The position numbers and the translations under genes were made by a program. Under the pieces are notes generated by a model. The model had not been told where the DNA came from, searched no databases, and saw nothing but the letters and a program-made list of their open reading frames with translations. A stretch of 64,000 nucleotides of DNA from Choristoneura fumiferana (Eukaryota; Arthropoda; Insecta; Lepidoptera; Tortricidae), in contig NC_133479.1 of NCBI RefSeq assembly GCF_025370935.1, positions 668,809-732,808 on the forward strand, given 5' to 3'. Position 1 is the first letter of the stretch. Every line of letters begins with the position of its first letter. This document shows, piece by piece, positions 1 through 8,710 of the stretch.

Positions 1-578
1 CGATAATAGTTGCCATAAGATCTATGAGACCTGCATAGGACTCAAGAAGTAGGTACCCATGTCATTATAGGCATGACATAACAAATTAAATAGGTAATTA
101 TCGTCTTTTCACCTATGATATTTATGAATGACTAACAAGATGTTTGCAATCTTTTTCAAAGTTTGCAAGTCAGACGTTTGGCTTATTGACAGTTTATGTT
201 GGCTCAGAAAAAATAAATACCTAAATCTCGAAACAAAGACTTGAATCAAACAAAAATTTGCACTTTGTGGTTTTAAGATTTTTAAAACTTTCTTTTAGTG
301 TATTTTTTAAACCGATACCATCGTCTATTCAACAAAAACTTTTTCGACTCAAAAGCCATAGTCGGGTTTCCATAGTGTCGGCCCTTACATCAAATGGGCT
401 TGGTTTTTTTTTAGGCTTTTTTGATATTGAGTACCACCTGGAAAATTTACATATTTAGGCAAGTAGTAGGCCAATATAATATTATATGGTCTATTCTGAG
501 TAAAAAATCTAGAGATGTCATTACTTCACAACCACATTAAAAAAATGTCTTTTTTATTTGGTCTTTTTTTTCCTTTTT

Positions 579-1226
579 AGGGTTCCGGAGCCAAAATGGA
601 AAAATGGAACCCTTATAGTTTCGCCATGTCTGTCTGTCTGTCTGTCTATCTGTCCGCGGCTTTGCTCAGGGACTATCAATGCTAGAAAGCTGTAATTTTG
701 TACGGATATATAAGTAAACTATGCCGACAAAATAATACAACGAAAAATCCAAAAAAAAAAAAATTTTAGGGTACCTCCCATCCCATAGACCTAAAGTGGG
801 GGTGTTTTTTTTTTTATCTAACCCTATACTGTGGGTATCGTTGGATAGGTCTTTTAAAACCATTAGGGGGTTGCAAAAACGATTTTTCGATTCAGTGATT
901 TGTTTGCGAAATATTCAACTTTAAAGTGCAAATTTCATTAAATCGAGCGTCCCCCCCTCCAAAAACTTAACCGGAGGTTGGAAAAAATTGAAAAAAATCA
1001 GGATGGTAGTAAGTATATCAAACTTTCAAGGAAAACTTTAACGGCTAAGTTTGCTTGAGAATTATTAGTAGTTAATGAGTAAATAGCAGCCTAAGGTATA
1101 AAAATATACCTAAACTTGGAAGATTCCGTATAAAATACGAAATCCTTAGAAAATATTATTTAATTTTCCGTAATGGCTACCGAACCCTATTTTGGGCGTG
1201 TCTGACACGCTCTTGGCCGGTTTTTA
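579..1226 (+). repeat. Dispersed repeat R-a (GGTTCCG...CTTGGCCGGTTTT)
   Basis: It begins AGGGTTCCGGAGCC, carries a short CTGT repeat near 628-655, and ends in CTCTTGGCCGGTTTTTA. Relatives in the window are 5781-6328 (opposite orientation), 31204-31470 (3' part) and 58321-58735. It is non-coding; the class is not determined. It lies inside the inverted-repeat structure 238-1860. Confidence 0.7.
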
Positions 1227-1380
1227 TATGATAACTAGTATTAGTTTTTGGGTAGCATTGAAAATCTATATAAAGAACATCATTTCAAAATTTTAAGCAA
1301 ATCGCTTGAGTACATCCCGAATAAAAATACATACAAATAAATCTTTAAAGAACCATAAGTCTCAAGTAGGATGTTCAATT

Positions 1381-1635
1381 AAGATTGGTTTTTTGGAATC
1401 TTTTTTTGTATTTTTTATTTAAATTCCAAATTTTACTTTACGGTCATCCCGTAAAACCTAAATTGAAAATACAAACTGAAATATAGATGCATAGAAAAAC
1501 CAGTAAAATAAGACCAGCACTGGGAATCGAACCCAGGTCCTCGGTATTCCGTACCGCGTGCTATACCGCTACACCACTGCTGGTCAACGGTACAGACACA
1601 AATTCCCCTATGCATTATGCACCTCATATCTCAGC
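1381..1635 (-). mobile_element. SINE-C, full-length copy
   Basis: Read on the minus strand it has a tRNA-like head with an A-box-like stretch (TGGTGTAGCGGTATAGCACG) and a B box (GGTTCGATTCC). A body carrying GTTTTACGGGATGACCGTAA and an A-rich tail follow. The 7-bp repeat TTCAATT at 1374-1380 and 1636-1642 is a plausible target duplication. The tRNA part is a pol III promoter, not a functional tRNA. Confidence 0.85.
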
Positions 1636-1970
1636 TTCAATTGTTCATACTTAGCATAAAATATTCTTCTTTTCTATAAGAGATACTTACAGAAAAGCCC
1701 CAAGCCCATTTGACGTAAGGGCCGAGTTACTATTGAAATCCGACTATGGCTTTTGAGTCGAAAAAAGTTTGAAACAACACGGTATCGGTTTGAAAATACA
1801 CTAAAAGAAGGTTTGGAAAATCTTTAAACACAAAATGCAAGTTTTTGTTTGATTCAAGTCAATTCAATCCTCTCCTCAACGATCTAAATTGCTGCTGAAA
1901 GTTATGGAAAAAATCACAGATATGCTACATGTAATGAATTTAAAACAAAAATTAACACAACTAAGGACGT

Positions 1971-2076
1971 CTTGTAGGCTTTTTTATTTAAATCCTGATT
2001 TAAGCTTAAACTGACAGTTCTTGTATGGATCTGACAGACTTAAGACTACTTAAACCTAGATAAAAAAGCCTGCAAG
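1971..2076. mobile_element. Foldback MITE (~106 bp)
   Basis: The ends CTTGTAGGCTTTTTTAT and ATAAAAAAGCCTGCAAG are inverted repeats. Complementarity continues inward to TGACAG/CTGACA in the centre. It is non-coding and lies just upstream of the protease exon, within what would be the preceding intron. Confidence 0.6.
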
Positions 2077-2250
2077 TGGAGTAAGTAGGGCTTTCTAAGT
2101 GAACAAATAGGTCATAACTTAATCGATCAAAATGTAATGAAACCCTTGGCGCAAACGGATTCATTCCCTGCTTGTGGCCTAGATGTACTTTGCTGGTTTT
2201 TCAGATGAATATTCTTTCGGATCTTAATTTTTATTATGATTTTTGTTGTG

Positions 2251-2256
2251 TTCCAG
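2251..2256 (+). promoter_or_regulatory. 3' splice acceptor of the protease exon
   Basis: TTCCAG follows a T-rich stretch (2226-2250), and the downstream codons immediately match the S1 protease C-terminus. This fixes the exon start at 2257. Confidence 0.75.
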
Positions 2257-2376
2257 GCGTGGTGTCGTGGGGCAACGGCTGCGCGCGTCGGCTACCCGGG
2301 CGTGTACACGCGAGTCACCAACTACCTCGACTGGATACGAGAGAACACGCGAGATGCGTGCTATTGCTCGGACTAA
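2257..2376 (+). CDS. Terminal exon of a trypsin-like serine protease, frame disrupted
   Basis: This is the C-terminal end of an S1-family serine endopeptidase, which cleaves peptide bonds and is usually secreted. A 3' splice site (pyrimidine-rich stretch, then TTCCAG at 2251-2256) precedes the exon, entered in phase 1. The first frame reads GVVSWGNGCAR, the family block around the S1 pocket with its conserved Cys. After C2289 the frame shifts and reads GYPGVYTRVTNYLDWI, the family's final strand and helix. It then reads ENTRDACYCSD and stops at TAA 2374-2376. Relative to the family, one codon is short by two bases (or one base is extra) at 2286-2290. This is either a pseudogene or an assembly indel. 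The catalytic His and Asp exons are not in the window. The subtype (digestive, clip-domain or other) cannot be told from this exon. The second frame does not continue any family motif from upstream, which is why the shift is called. Confidence 0.85.
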   Translation, partial: AWCRGATAARVGYPGVYTRVTNYLDWIRENTRDACYCSD

Positions 2377-3298
2377 TATATTGTCGCCATGGTGCCCTGG
2401 TACAGCCGGGCTAGCTAAACAATAGTGCTCAAAAATCTAGATGAATTAAATATGTAAATGGCTGCACGATTTTGTATATTACGATAGTCTTAGTACCTCT
2501 TGCGACTGATCATCACTTGGCATCTTTTGAGTTTGCTGTGGAGACGTTTATGGGTAAAGATGTTTATCACGTAACAACATGCTTCAACTTGAAAAGCAAC
2601 TAAATGTTATTCTAAATCGTTATAACGTATAGCAGTTTCCGGAAGATTAACTTAATATATTATGCATCTACTTGTTATATTTTTTCCTCCAAAATGTATT
2701 TTCCCTGTGTACAAATATGCGTAAATCTCTCTGTCTCACTCTCTTCCTCCCTCTCTCTATCTTCCTCCTTCCTCCTTATCTCTCTATCTCTGTTTCTCTC
2801 CCTCATATACAGTAAACACAGTTTACGGGAATTGTAACTATTTTGTGTGCACCAAATGTAATTATAAACCTTCTCCTTAAGTAACTACTTAGGTTTAAAT
2901 GACCTGCGCAGCATTATATGGTCGCTTGCGGTCACATTGTCATTATGATAGGCAAGCCAGAGAGTACATATTATGTTTCTTGACTTGATTCATGATTCAT
3001 TAATTTCATTATCATCTCAGGTCTTCTGACTACTGGGCACAGGCTTCGTCTCAGATTCTTGATAAACTTTGATTAATCTGTACAAAGATCCTAGGTACTT
3101 ATAAAATCGTGCTATCAAATTTGAGAATAGTAGCGTTTAGATTTTTTTGAGAGAGCCGTTTGTTTTGCACCTGCTGGTACCATACTTGATACTCTAATAG
3201 CAACAACAATAATAATAATAATATAAAATATAGATAGGTAAGCAATGACTGTAGAATAGTGAGTGGTCTATGAAAAATCCTAAAAATAGGTCAGCTGT
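2377..3298 (+). other. Probable 3' UTR / flank of the protease gene; pyrimidine-rich tract
   Basis: No ORF or repeat family is recognised. It contains an ATTAAA at 2437-2442 that could serve for polyadenylation. A CT-rich low-complexity tract lies at about 2725-2808 and a short AAT repeat near 3208-3222. Confidence 0.4.
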
Positions 3299-3478
3299 AA
3301 AGCCCAGTTTCCACCGCTAGTAGAGCGGACTCATTAATGAAAGATAGCCGATCTAATCGATCGAATCGATGCAGCCGCATGAAAGTACTTACATACACCG
3401 GACCTCTGCGATGTTGGTCGATGTAAGTTAAACTAAGTCATTAACGAGTCCACTCCGTTCGCGGTGTAAATTGGGCTT
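3299..3478. mobile_element. MITE with ~42-bp inverted ends
   Basis: AAGCCCAGTTTCCACCGC at the left mirrors GCGGTGTAAATTGGGCTT at the right, continuing inward to the GGACTC / GAGTCC block. The span is about 180 bp and non-coding. Confidence 0.6.
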
Positions 3479-3940
3479 AAACGTGACAAGTGACCATGAC
3501 TATTCGAGTAAATTTCTGACTTGTTCGGTGCCTTATCAAACCAGAGGCCATAATGTCTTACGCGAGGTCCCTCGCGAGCGCATTCATCATCTCTTTCTAA
3601 CCTCGTCCTATTCCGTGTGCTATAAAGAAATGGTGAAAACGATTAGGAGACTCTGAGTGCGTTAGACAATAGGTAGGTATAACAAAAGCTCAGGCTGCTA
3701 GTCTTCGAAATTTATATCGAATCGCCAGTATTACCTGCCACCTGTTACGTTTATGAAATAGGGGCCAGATTTATTTGAAAGGATTAAAAAGATCACTGTG
3801 ACATAAAATTGTAAAATGATAAGTCTGAAATAATATTTGTAAATATCTATTTTGTACTTCTCATGACAAAGTAGAGGTAGAGTAATTGTAAGTACCTACT
3901 GATAAATAAAATATATAAAAAAAATGTATTTTATTTTTCA
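3479..3940. other. Unassigned stretch
   Basis: No coding or repeat signal is recognised. An AATAAA at 3904-3909 followed by an A-rich run is a candidate polyadenylation signal or retroelement tail, undecided. Confidence 0.3.
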
Positions 3941-4525
3941 CCGACTCAAAAAAGGAGGAGGTTCTATGTTCCAATGTTTGTATTTTTTTTATGTATGTTC
4001 GCCGATTACTCAGTCAATTGTGGACCGATTTTCAAAATTCTTTCAAAAGGGTACTCTTCTGAGGTGGTCCCATTGTCACCAGTGAAGATCTGATGATGGG
4101 ATCCTAGGGAAATCGAGGGCAAATCTCAAATTTTATAGGTACACCTATGGCGATTTTGCCATTTTTAGCATTGAAATAAGCATTTACATTCAGAAAGTAT
4201 CATTTGGAAAACTGGACCTGATGAAGAAGACCGTAGATGACCAATGGAACTCGTCAAAGCTAAGTAATGCTCGCTCGTCTATAAACGATTTCGATTAATA
4301 TACCTAGATAAAGCGACGAAGAAGGAGCTTTAAGTTAATGATTCTTTCGAACTGATCTGATGCTGAAGCCGGAAGGTAGGCAACGGAACTCTGTTATTAA
4401 ACAACGTCCCTATGCCGTGTTTAGGCTTAATGGAATCGTTGTGAGATGTTCTTTGGCTACGAATCACTAAACAGTGAGAAATAAATAATTTTTTTAACAA
4501 AAAAGTAAAACCGACTCCAAAAAAA
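3941..4525 (+). repeat. Dispersed repeat R-b (CCGACTYMAAAAAGGAGGAGG)
   Basis: It starts at CCGACTCAAAAAAGGAGGAG and ends near AAAAGTAAAACCGACTCC. It matches 24085-24590 in inverted orientation along nearly its whole length. Shared blocks include the 'gatgggatcc' region, the 'gaagaccgtagatga' region and 'gctcgctcgtctataaacg'. It is non-coding; the class is uncertain. Confidence 0.7.
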
Positions 4526-4527
4526 GT

Positions 4528-4720
4528 AAAAAAATAACGAAAATGGAACCGACTACAAAACCCTTGAAAATATTTTTCTAGGTATCTACTAGCTCGAAGT
4601 CGGTGACTCAGCACGACCCAGTAGGATGGATTGATGTAGGTGAGGTAGACGACTATTGTTCCATTCCTGCTGGCTTTTCAAGGGTTTTGTAGTCGGTTCC
4701 ATTTTTCGTTATTTTTTTAT
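4528..4720. mobile_element. Foldback unit overlapping the end of R-b
   Basis: The stretch at 4529-4570 (containing GGAACCGACTACAAAACCC) is repeated in inverse at 4675-4720. The arms are about 40 bp and almost perfect, with roughly 105 bp between them, so the unit could fold into a hairpin. Confidence 0.55.
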
Positions 4721-4734
4721 TTTCTCAAATTCAA

Positions 4735-4900
4735 ATTCAAAATGTTTATTGCAAGGTCATAAGTTATTACATTGATGTTGAATCAGTATATGTTTAGTTA
4801 TCAGTACATTATGTCCTGTCTCGGAGAGACGTTCTTGTAAGTAAATGTGATTTTGTGTAGTATTCTCATGTGATGGCAAGAAGTGCTGGTGATGAGGTAA
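4735..4900 (-). mobile_element. LINE 3' tail remnant, antisense
   Basis: CAAATTCAAATTCAAAATG is the complement of a TTTGAATTTGAATTTG-type tail that ends non-LTR elements here. It is followed by an antisense 'tttattgc' (polyadenylation-signal complement). No ORF is preserved. Confidence 0.4.
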
Positions 4901-5002
4901 CAAAATATGAAATGAACTTACCTAAGATCCCTTTACCCAATTAAGTTAAGACAAACAATATTGTAGATCCATTGTTAATTGACAGAACAATAGGAATAAT
5001 CA

Positions 5003-5546
5003 TCTTCCTACTTATATTATAAATGCGAAAATTTGTGTGTGTGTGCGTGTGCGTGTGGGTGTGTGTGTGTGTGTGAAAAAAAAAAATGTAACTGTTTATT
5101 TCTCTGAAAATTATTTGTTTAGATTACATAGCTTAACTTCTAATCTTAATTCGGGTATTAAAGTTTATGTGTCCAGGTGGTGTGTGTGTGTGTGTATATG
5201 TGTGTGCGTGTGTGTGTTTTCTCCTTCACGCTTAAATGGCTGGACGCATTTGGATGAAATTTGGTATGTAGATAGTTGGACGTCTGGAATAACACGCAGG
5301 CTTCTTTTTATTCCGATATTCACACGGGATAGGGATAAAATCTTGAAATTTCAACTGCTGGGTCTTTTAAGTCATGAAATTTTGTAGGTACATTTATATA
5401 TATTTTTAACACAACCGCAATGAATTGAGGACCACAATATAAATTTTGGGAATTCCCCGGGGAATTTTGTAAAATCCCGGAATTTCAATTGTACCTACCA
5501 GATCGAATACCTAGTTAACGCGTGCGAAGCCGCGGTTAAACTCTAG
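5003..5546 (+). mobile_element. Helitron-like non-autonomous element
   Basis: The 5' end is A|TC followed by TTATATTATAAATGCG. The 3' end is a CGCG...CGCG mini-hairpin followed within about 10 bases by CTAG and a T. Those are the terminal features of Helitrons (5' TC, 3' hairpin plus CTRR, insertion between A and T). Copies or fragments lie at 22169-22383 and 57735-58073. No Rep/helicase is encoded. Two TG microsatellites lie inside. Confidence 0.5.
5034..5075. repeat. (TG)n microsatellite
   Basis: An almost pure GT tract with CGTG interruptions, followed by a poly-A run. A second GT tract lies at about 5180-5218 in the same element. Confidence 0.9.
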
Positions 5547-5689
5547 TATGTATATAAGGGGTACTGCAGGCACGGGTCTATTCTATATCTATATTATAAA
5601 ATATGTAAGTTAAGCTGCTAACCCTCCTTCGGACCGTCGGGTAAAAAACATGAAATTGTTGTTCGCATACTGTTCTCGTGACGAAGACC

Positions 5690-5711
5690 GCAGTAATAGC
5701 TATTACTGCGT
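5690..5711. repeat. Perfect 22-bp palindrome
   Basis: CGCAGTAATAG is followed directly by its complement, with no loop. No repeat family is attached to it. Confidence 0.7.
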
Positions 5712-5780
5712 TTTAAATTTTTTTAAGGAAATGGGTTATTTATGGTCTCTTATACAAATTTGTATCTATATATAAAAAAA

Positions 5781-6328
5781 CCCGGGCAAGTGCGAGATGG
5801 ACTTACGCACCGAGGGTTTTGTACACATTTATATGTATGTAAGTAAACGGGAATCGTGTCTTGAAGATATTTCTCGCTTTTTCCGAGTGATTTAATACAT
5901 CCAGTGTATGCAGAGCCCTACTCTTAAGCAAAATATACGCAGTGTGGGGTCAGATTATATTGGATAAGTGATATTTACAGACAAACAAAAAATTAAGATT
6001 TTCAGACCTTTTTAGTTAGTTGTGTTATAATAGCTACCTTCATACCAAATTTCATGATTCTGAGTTCACGGGAAAGTAGGTTTTGATTTCCTTGCGAGTT
6101 TCGAAAATTTGCGGAAATTTGCAGCATAAACGGCTACATCTTTTGATTGCGTTGGCTGAGAAGTTTGATTTTTTCACAGCTCCAAGGAACAGTAGACCTC
6201 AGTACTTGATATAAATTTCAGCTTGATACCTCCACTCGTTCCCGAGAAAAAGTGTCTTGACAGACAGACATACGGACAAAAAGGATCCTATAAGGGTTCC
6301 GTTTTTTCCTTTTGAGGTACGGAACCCT
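5781..6328 (-). repeat. Dispersed repeat R-a, reverse orientation
   Basis: It begins CCCGGGCAAGTGCGAG and ends GGTACGGAACCCT, the reverse of the 58321-58735 copy. Landmarks shared with that copy include the 'cgctcctgag'-type block and the GACAGACAGACA tract before the end. Confidence 0.7.
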
Positions 6329-7776
6329 AAAAATGTATGTAAATCTATTAGAAAGCCTGAATTCAGTAAGCAAAAATGCAGTTTTTCATTTAAGCTTCGT
6401 CGATCTTAATTTTATGATTTACTTTCGGGTTTGTTCCGCGTACCTTGATTTTAGAGTGGTAGTTAGATAAAATTAGCAATGACTGCGATAGTCTAAAACA
6501 TTGTGTTGTTTGTCGATCTTGAAACCATAAATTAATTCTTTACACACGAAGTCGCGGACGACAACAAGTGTTTGAGTAAGTCTATCGTTAAATTCCATAA
6601 AAAATAAAAAATAATGGCACTGGTACTGAGCAGCTACTTATACACCGTGTTATTTTGATTTCGGTTAACTTTAAGAGAACATTCACCACGTCAAATGAAG
6701 TTAATTTCTCCAAGACAAAGTGGCCCTCTTAGGTACTGTTTTAAAATAATCAAGAATTTAGGTAATATGTAGTAAAATATTATAAAGATTCTTAATTTAT
6801 GACGTTTTTTTGAAGTCCATGCTAGTGAAAAAAGTAAAAGTGTTTTTACTTCGCACTTTTAACTTTTTTTTTTTAGCAAAGAAGAAAAAAGAAAAAAAGA
6901 AAAAAAGAAGAGAAAAGAAGAAAGAAGATTAAAAATGCCAGTTTTTTTGATATCTCTCTTACGTGACACGTCAATGTCATTAGTCAAGTTTGTGAACTTT
7001 ACAATTTGAGCTAAAGCTCAAAAACATTGTTAAAACGATATCTGTGAAGTTATACAACATATGAAAAAACTTTTGTTCGATTCGTCCGAAATCTTCATTA
7101 TGAATCTTTATTATAGTTCCTAACAATGAACTGAGCCGTCTGTCGCAGTTAAATCAAGCAGAACACGGTGTATAGTAACTAATAACAAAATCATATAAGT
7201 AAATTTCAAGCCTTTTCTTTTTGAAAAGGCCACCAACGTATTCGTAATTCTACTATGTTATGGGTGTTAATGGGCGGTAGTGATTACTCTCGGTCAGATG
7301 ATCTGCCTGCTTCTTTTCCTTATATCATGAAAATTTGTAACCAGTTAGTCACAGCTTACCACAAGAATAAAATTACTAACGTTTCTTCAATACTTGTCGA
7401 TATCGTAAATCCAAAAATATACATTTAGCTGGTCAAGTGCTATTCTATAATTTTGATTTCTAGTCATTAGGAAGAAAGGTTCAAATTGCTTGTTCTATTG
7501 ATTGCAGTTCGAGATGTTGAGAGTTCATTGATCCGCGAGGTCATTGCCAAATAAACATGTCGTACAGCCTCCGGGCGGGACTAAAACGGCGCTCGAGTTA
7601 TTAAATTATTATTTTATATAATTATTAAGTTAGATACGGGTGAGTAAAAGTACTAAATAAGTGCTTGTTCAAAATTTCCTTTCCAGTACAAGCTTTGCGG
7701 TTGACTGCACTTGCTTTGCCACCCACCTCTTAAAATAGGTCAAAAGTAACCTGTAAGATTTTGACGATGCCGCAAT
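6329..7776. other. Unassigned stretch with a purine tract
   Basis: No gene is recognised. A GAA/AAG-rich low-complexity tract occupies about 6878-6930. A remnant resembling the GAAGTCGCGGAC end of Helitron-like elements lies at 6548-6565. Confidence 0.35.
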
Positions 7777-7916
7777 GCCGCGTAACCTACACAGGCTGCC
7801 GCGTAACCAACAATGGCTAATACCGCGCGCAACCTACAATGGCTAATGACGCGCAACCAGCAATGGCTAATGCGCGTAACCAACAATGGCTAATACCGCG
7901 TACCTAACCAACAATT
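7777..7916. repeat. Short tandem repeat, ~25-bp unit, about 5-6 copies
   Basis: Units resemble CGCGTAACCAACAATGGCTAAT with small indels between copies. The array stops about 20 bp before the BEL-1 5' LTR. It is the only complex tandem array in the window. Confidence 0.8.
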
Positions 7917-7937
7917 TAGTTAGGATTAAAATATATG

Positions 7938-8367
7938 TGTTAACGCCTAACTTTTTATTGCGGCAACAAACTTGCCCGCTACGGGAGCGTAACCGACTCA
8001 AGCTTGTATCACGTCACCGGCAGCCAATCAGAGACCTCGCTTATCACGACATACGCGATCTGCAGCCAATGAGAAGCCGCGGCGTCGCCCCACCGGACAA
8101 GACAGCTTTTGGCCGACTACGAGTTGGCAAAAATTGCCACATAAGCTCTCTCACTTATTTTTTTCGCTCGCTTTACATCGCACTAGCTAAAATTTGCGCT
8201 ATTTAATTTTTATCTTCTTTTTTTTTATTCAAAACTGTAACAGTAGTTATAGTACTTTTTTAAGCAATATATGCAAGTATTATAAAGCTTTGCTTTCGTC
8301 ATTTCTACCTGCCATCCACATCTTCAAGACCATCTCAGAGCCCTAGCCGTGTCTAGACGCACAGACA
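7938..8367 (+). repeat. BEL-1 5' LTR
   Basis: It starts TGTTAACGCC, at the point where similarity with the 3' copy (14075) begins. I place the end at ACA 8365-8367, six bases before a candidate primer-binding site, giving TGT...ACA ends and 430 bp. The end is inferred because the 3' copy is cut off by the gap. A TATAAAG lies at 8281-8287. Confidence 0.75.
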
Positions 8368-8373
8368 TAATTT

Positions 8374-8390
8374 TGATCCTTCGGACCGGG
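8374..8390 (+). promoter_or_regulatory. BEL-1 candidate primer-binding site
   Basis: TGATCCTTCGGACCGGG lies just inside the 5' LTR, at the position where BEL-2 has TGGTCCATCGAGCC. The usual leading TGG (pairing with tRNA CCA) reads TGA here. The priming tRNA is not identified. Confidence 0.4.
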
Positions 8391-8710
8391 ATTCATCGAA
8401 CCCTTGAGCCTGGATGGACTGGATGTGAGAACGCATCGGCTACAGTTGGGAACGACAGCGTAAGAAAGCATCAGACGCGCAGAGCTTTCTTTTGGTGAGA
8501 CGAGCCAACCACATTCCTAATCCTTAATCTATTCGGTTGTGTGATACCGTGCCTGTTATCAATTCCAGTGTTTGTGTGTCGTCGTGTTCGCTATCACACG
8601 TCTGCTGAGTCGCGGACGTGCGCACCCCTCACGGTCACGCAAGATCCCGCAATTTCTAAGGAAGTGCTTGCAACCGTAAGTAGATACACCGAATTTTACA
8701 AGCCTTAAAA

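Larger units (their letters stand above)
238..1860. mobile_element. Element with ~180-bp terminal inverted repeats and nested insertions
   Basis: Positions 238-420 and 1693-1860 are diverged inverted repeats of each other. The outer ends read GACTTGAATCAAAC and its complement, and matching landmarks run inward (CACTAAAAGAA, the poly-T stretch, the 'caagcccat' block). About 1.27 kb lies between the arms and includes two recognisable later insertions (579-1226 and 1381-1635). No transposase ORF is visible, so this is a non-autonomous DNA element or two opposed copies of one repeat. No target duplication was found. Confidence 0.6.

Noticed and set aside
7886..8206. 106-residue ORF entering the BEL-1 5' LTR
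   Set aside because: Most of it is LTR sequence, repeated as the 14074-14343 ORF; chance frame.
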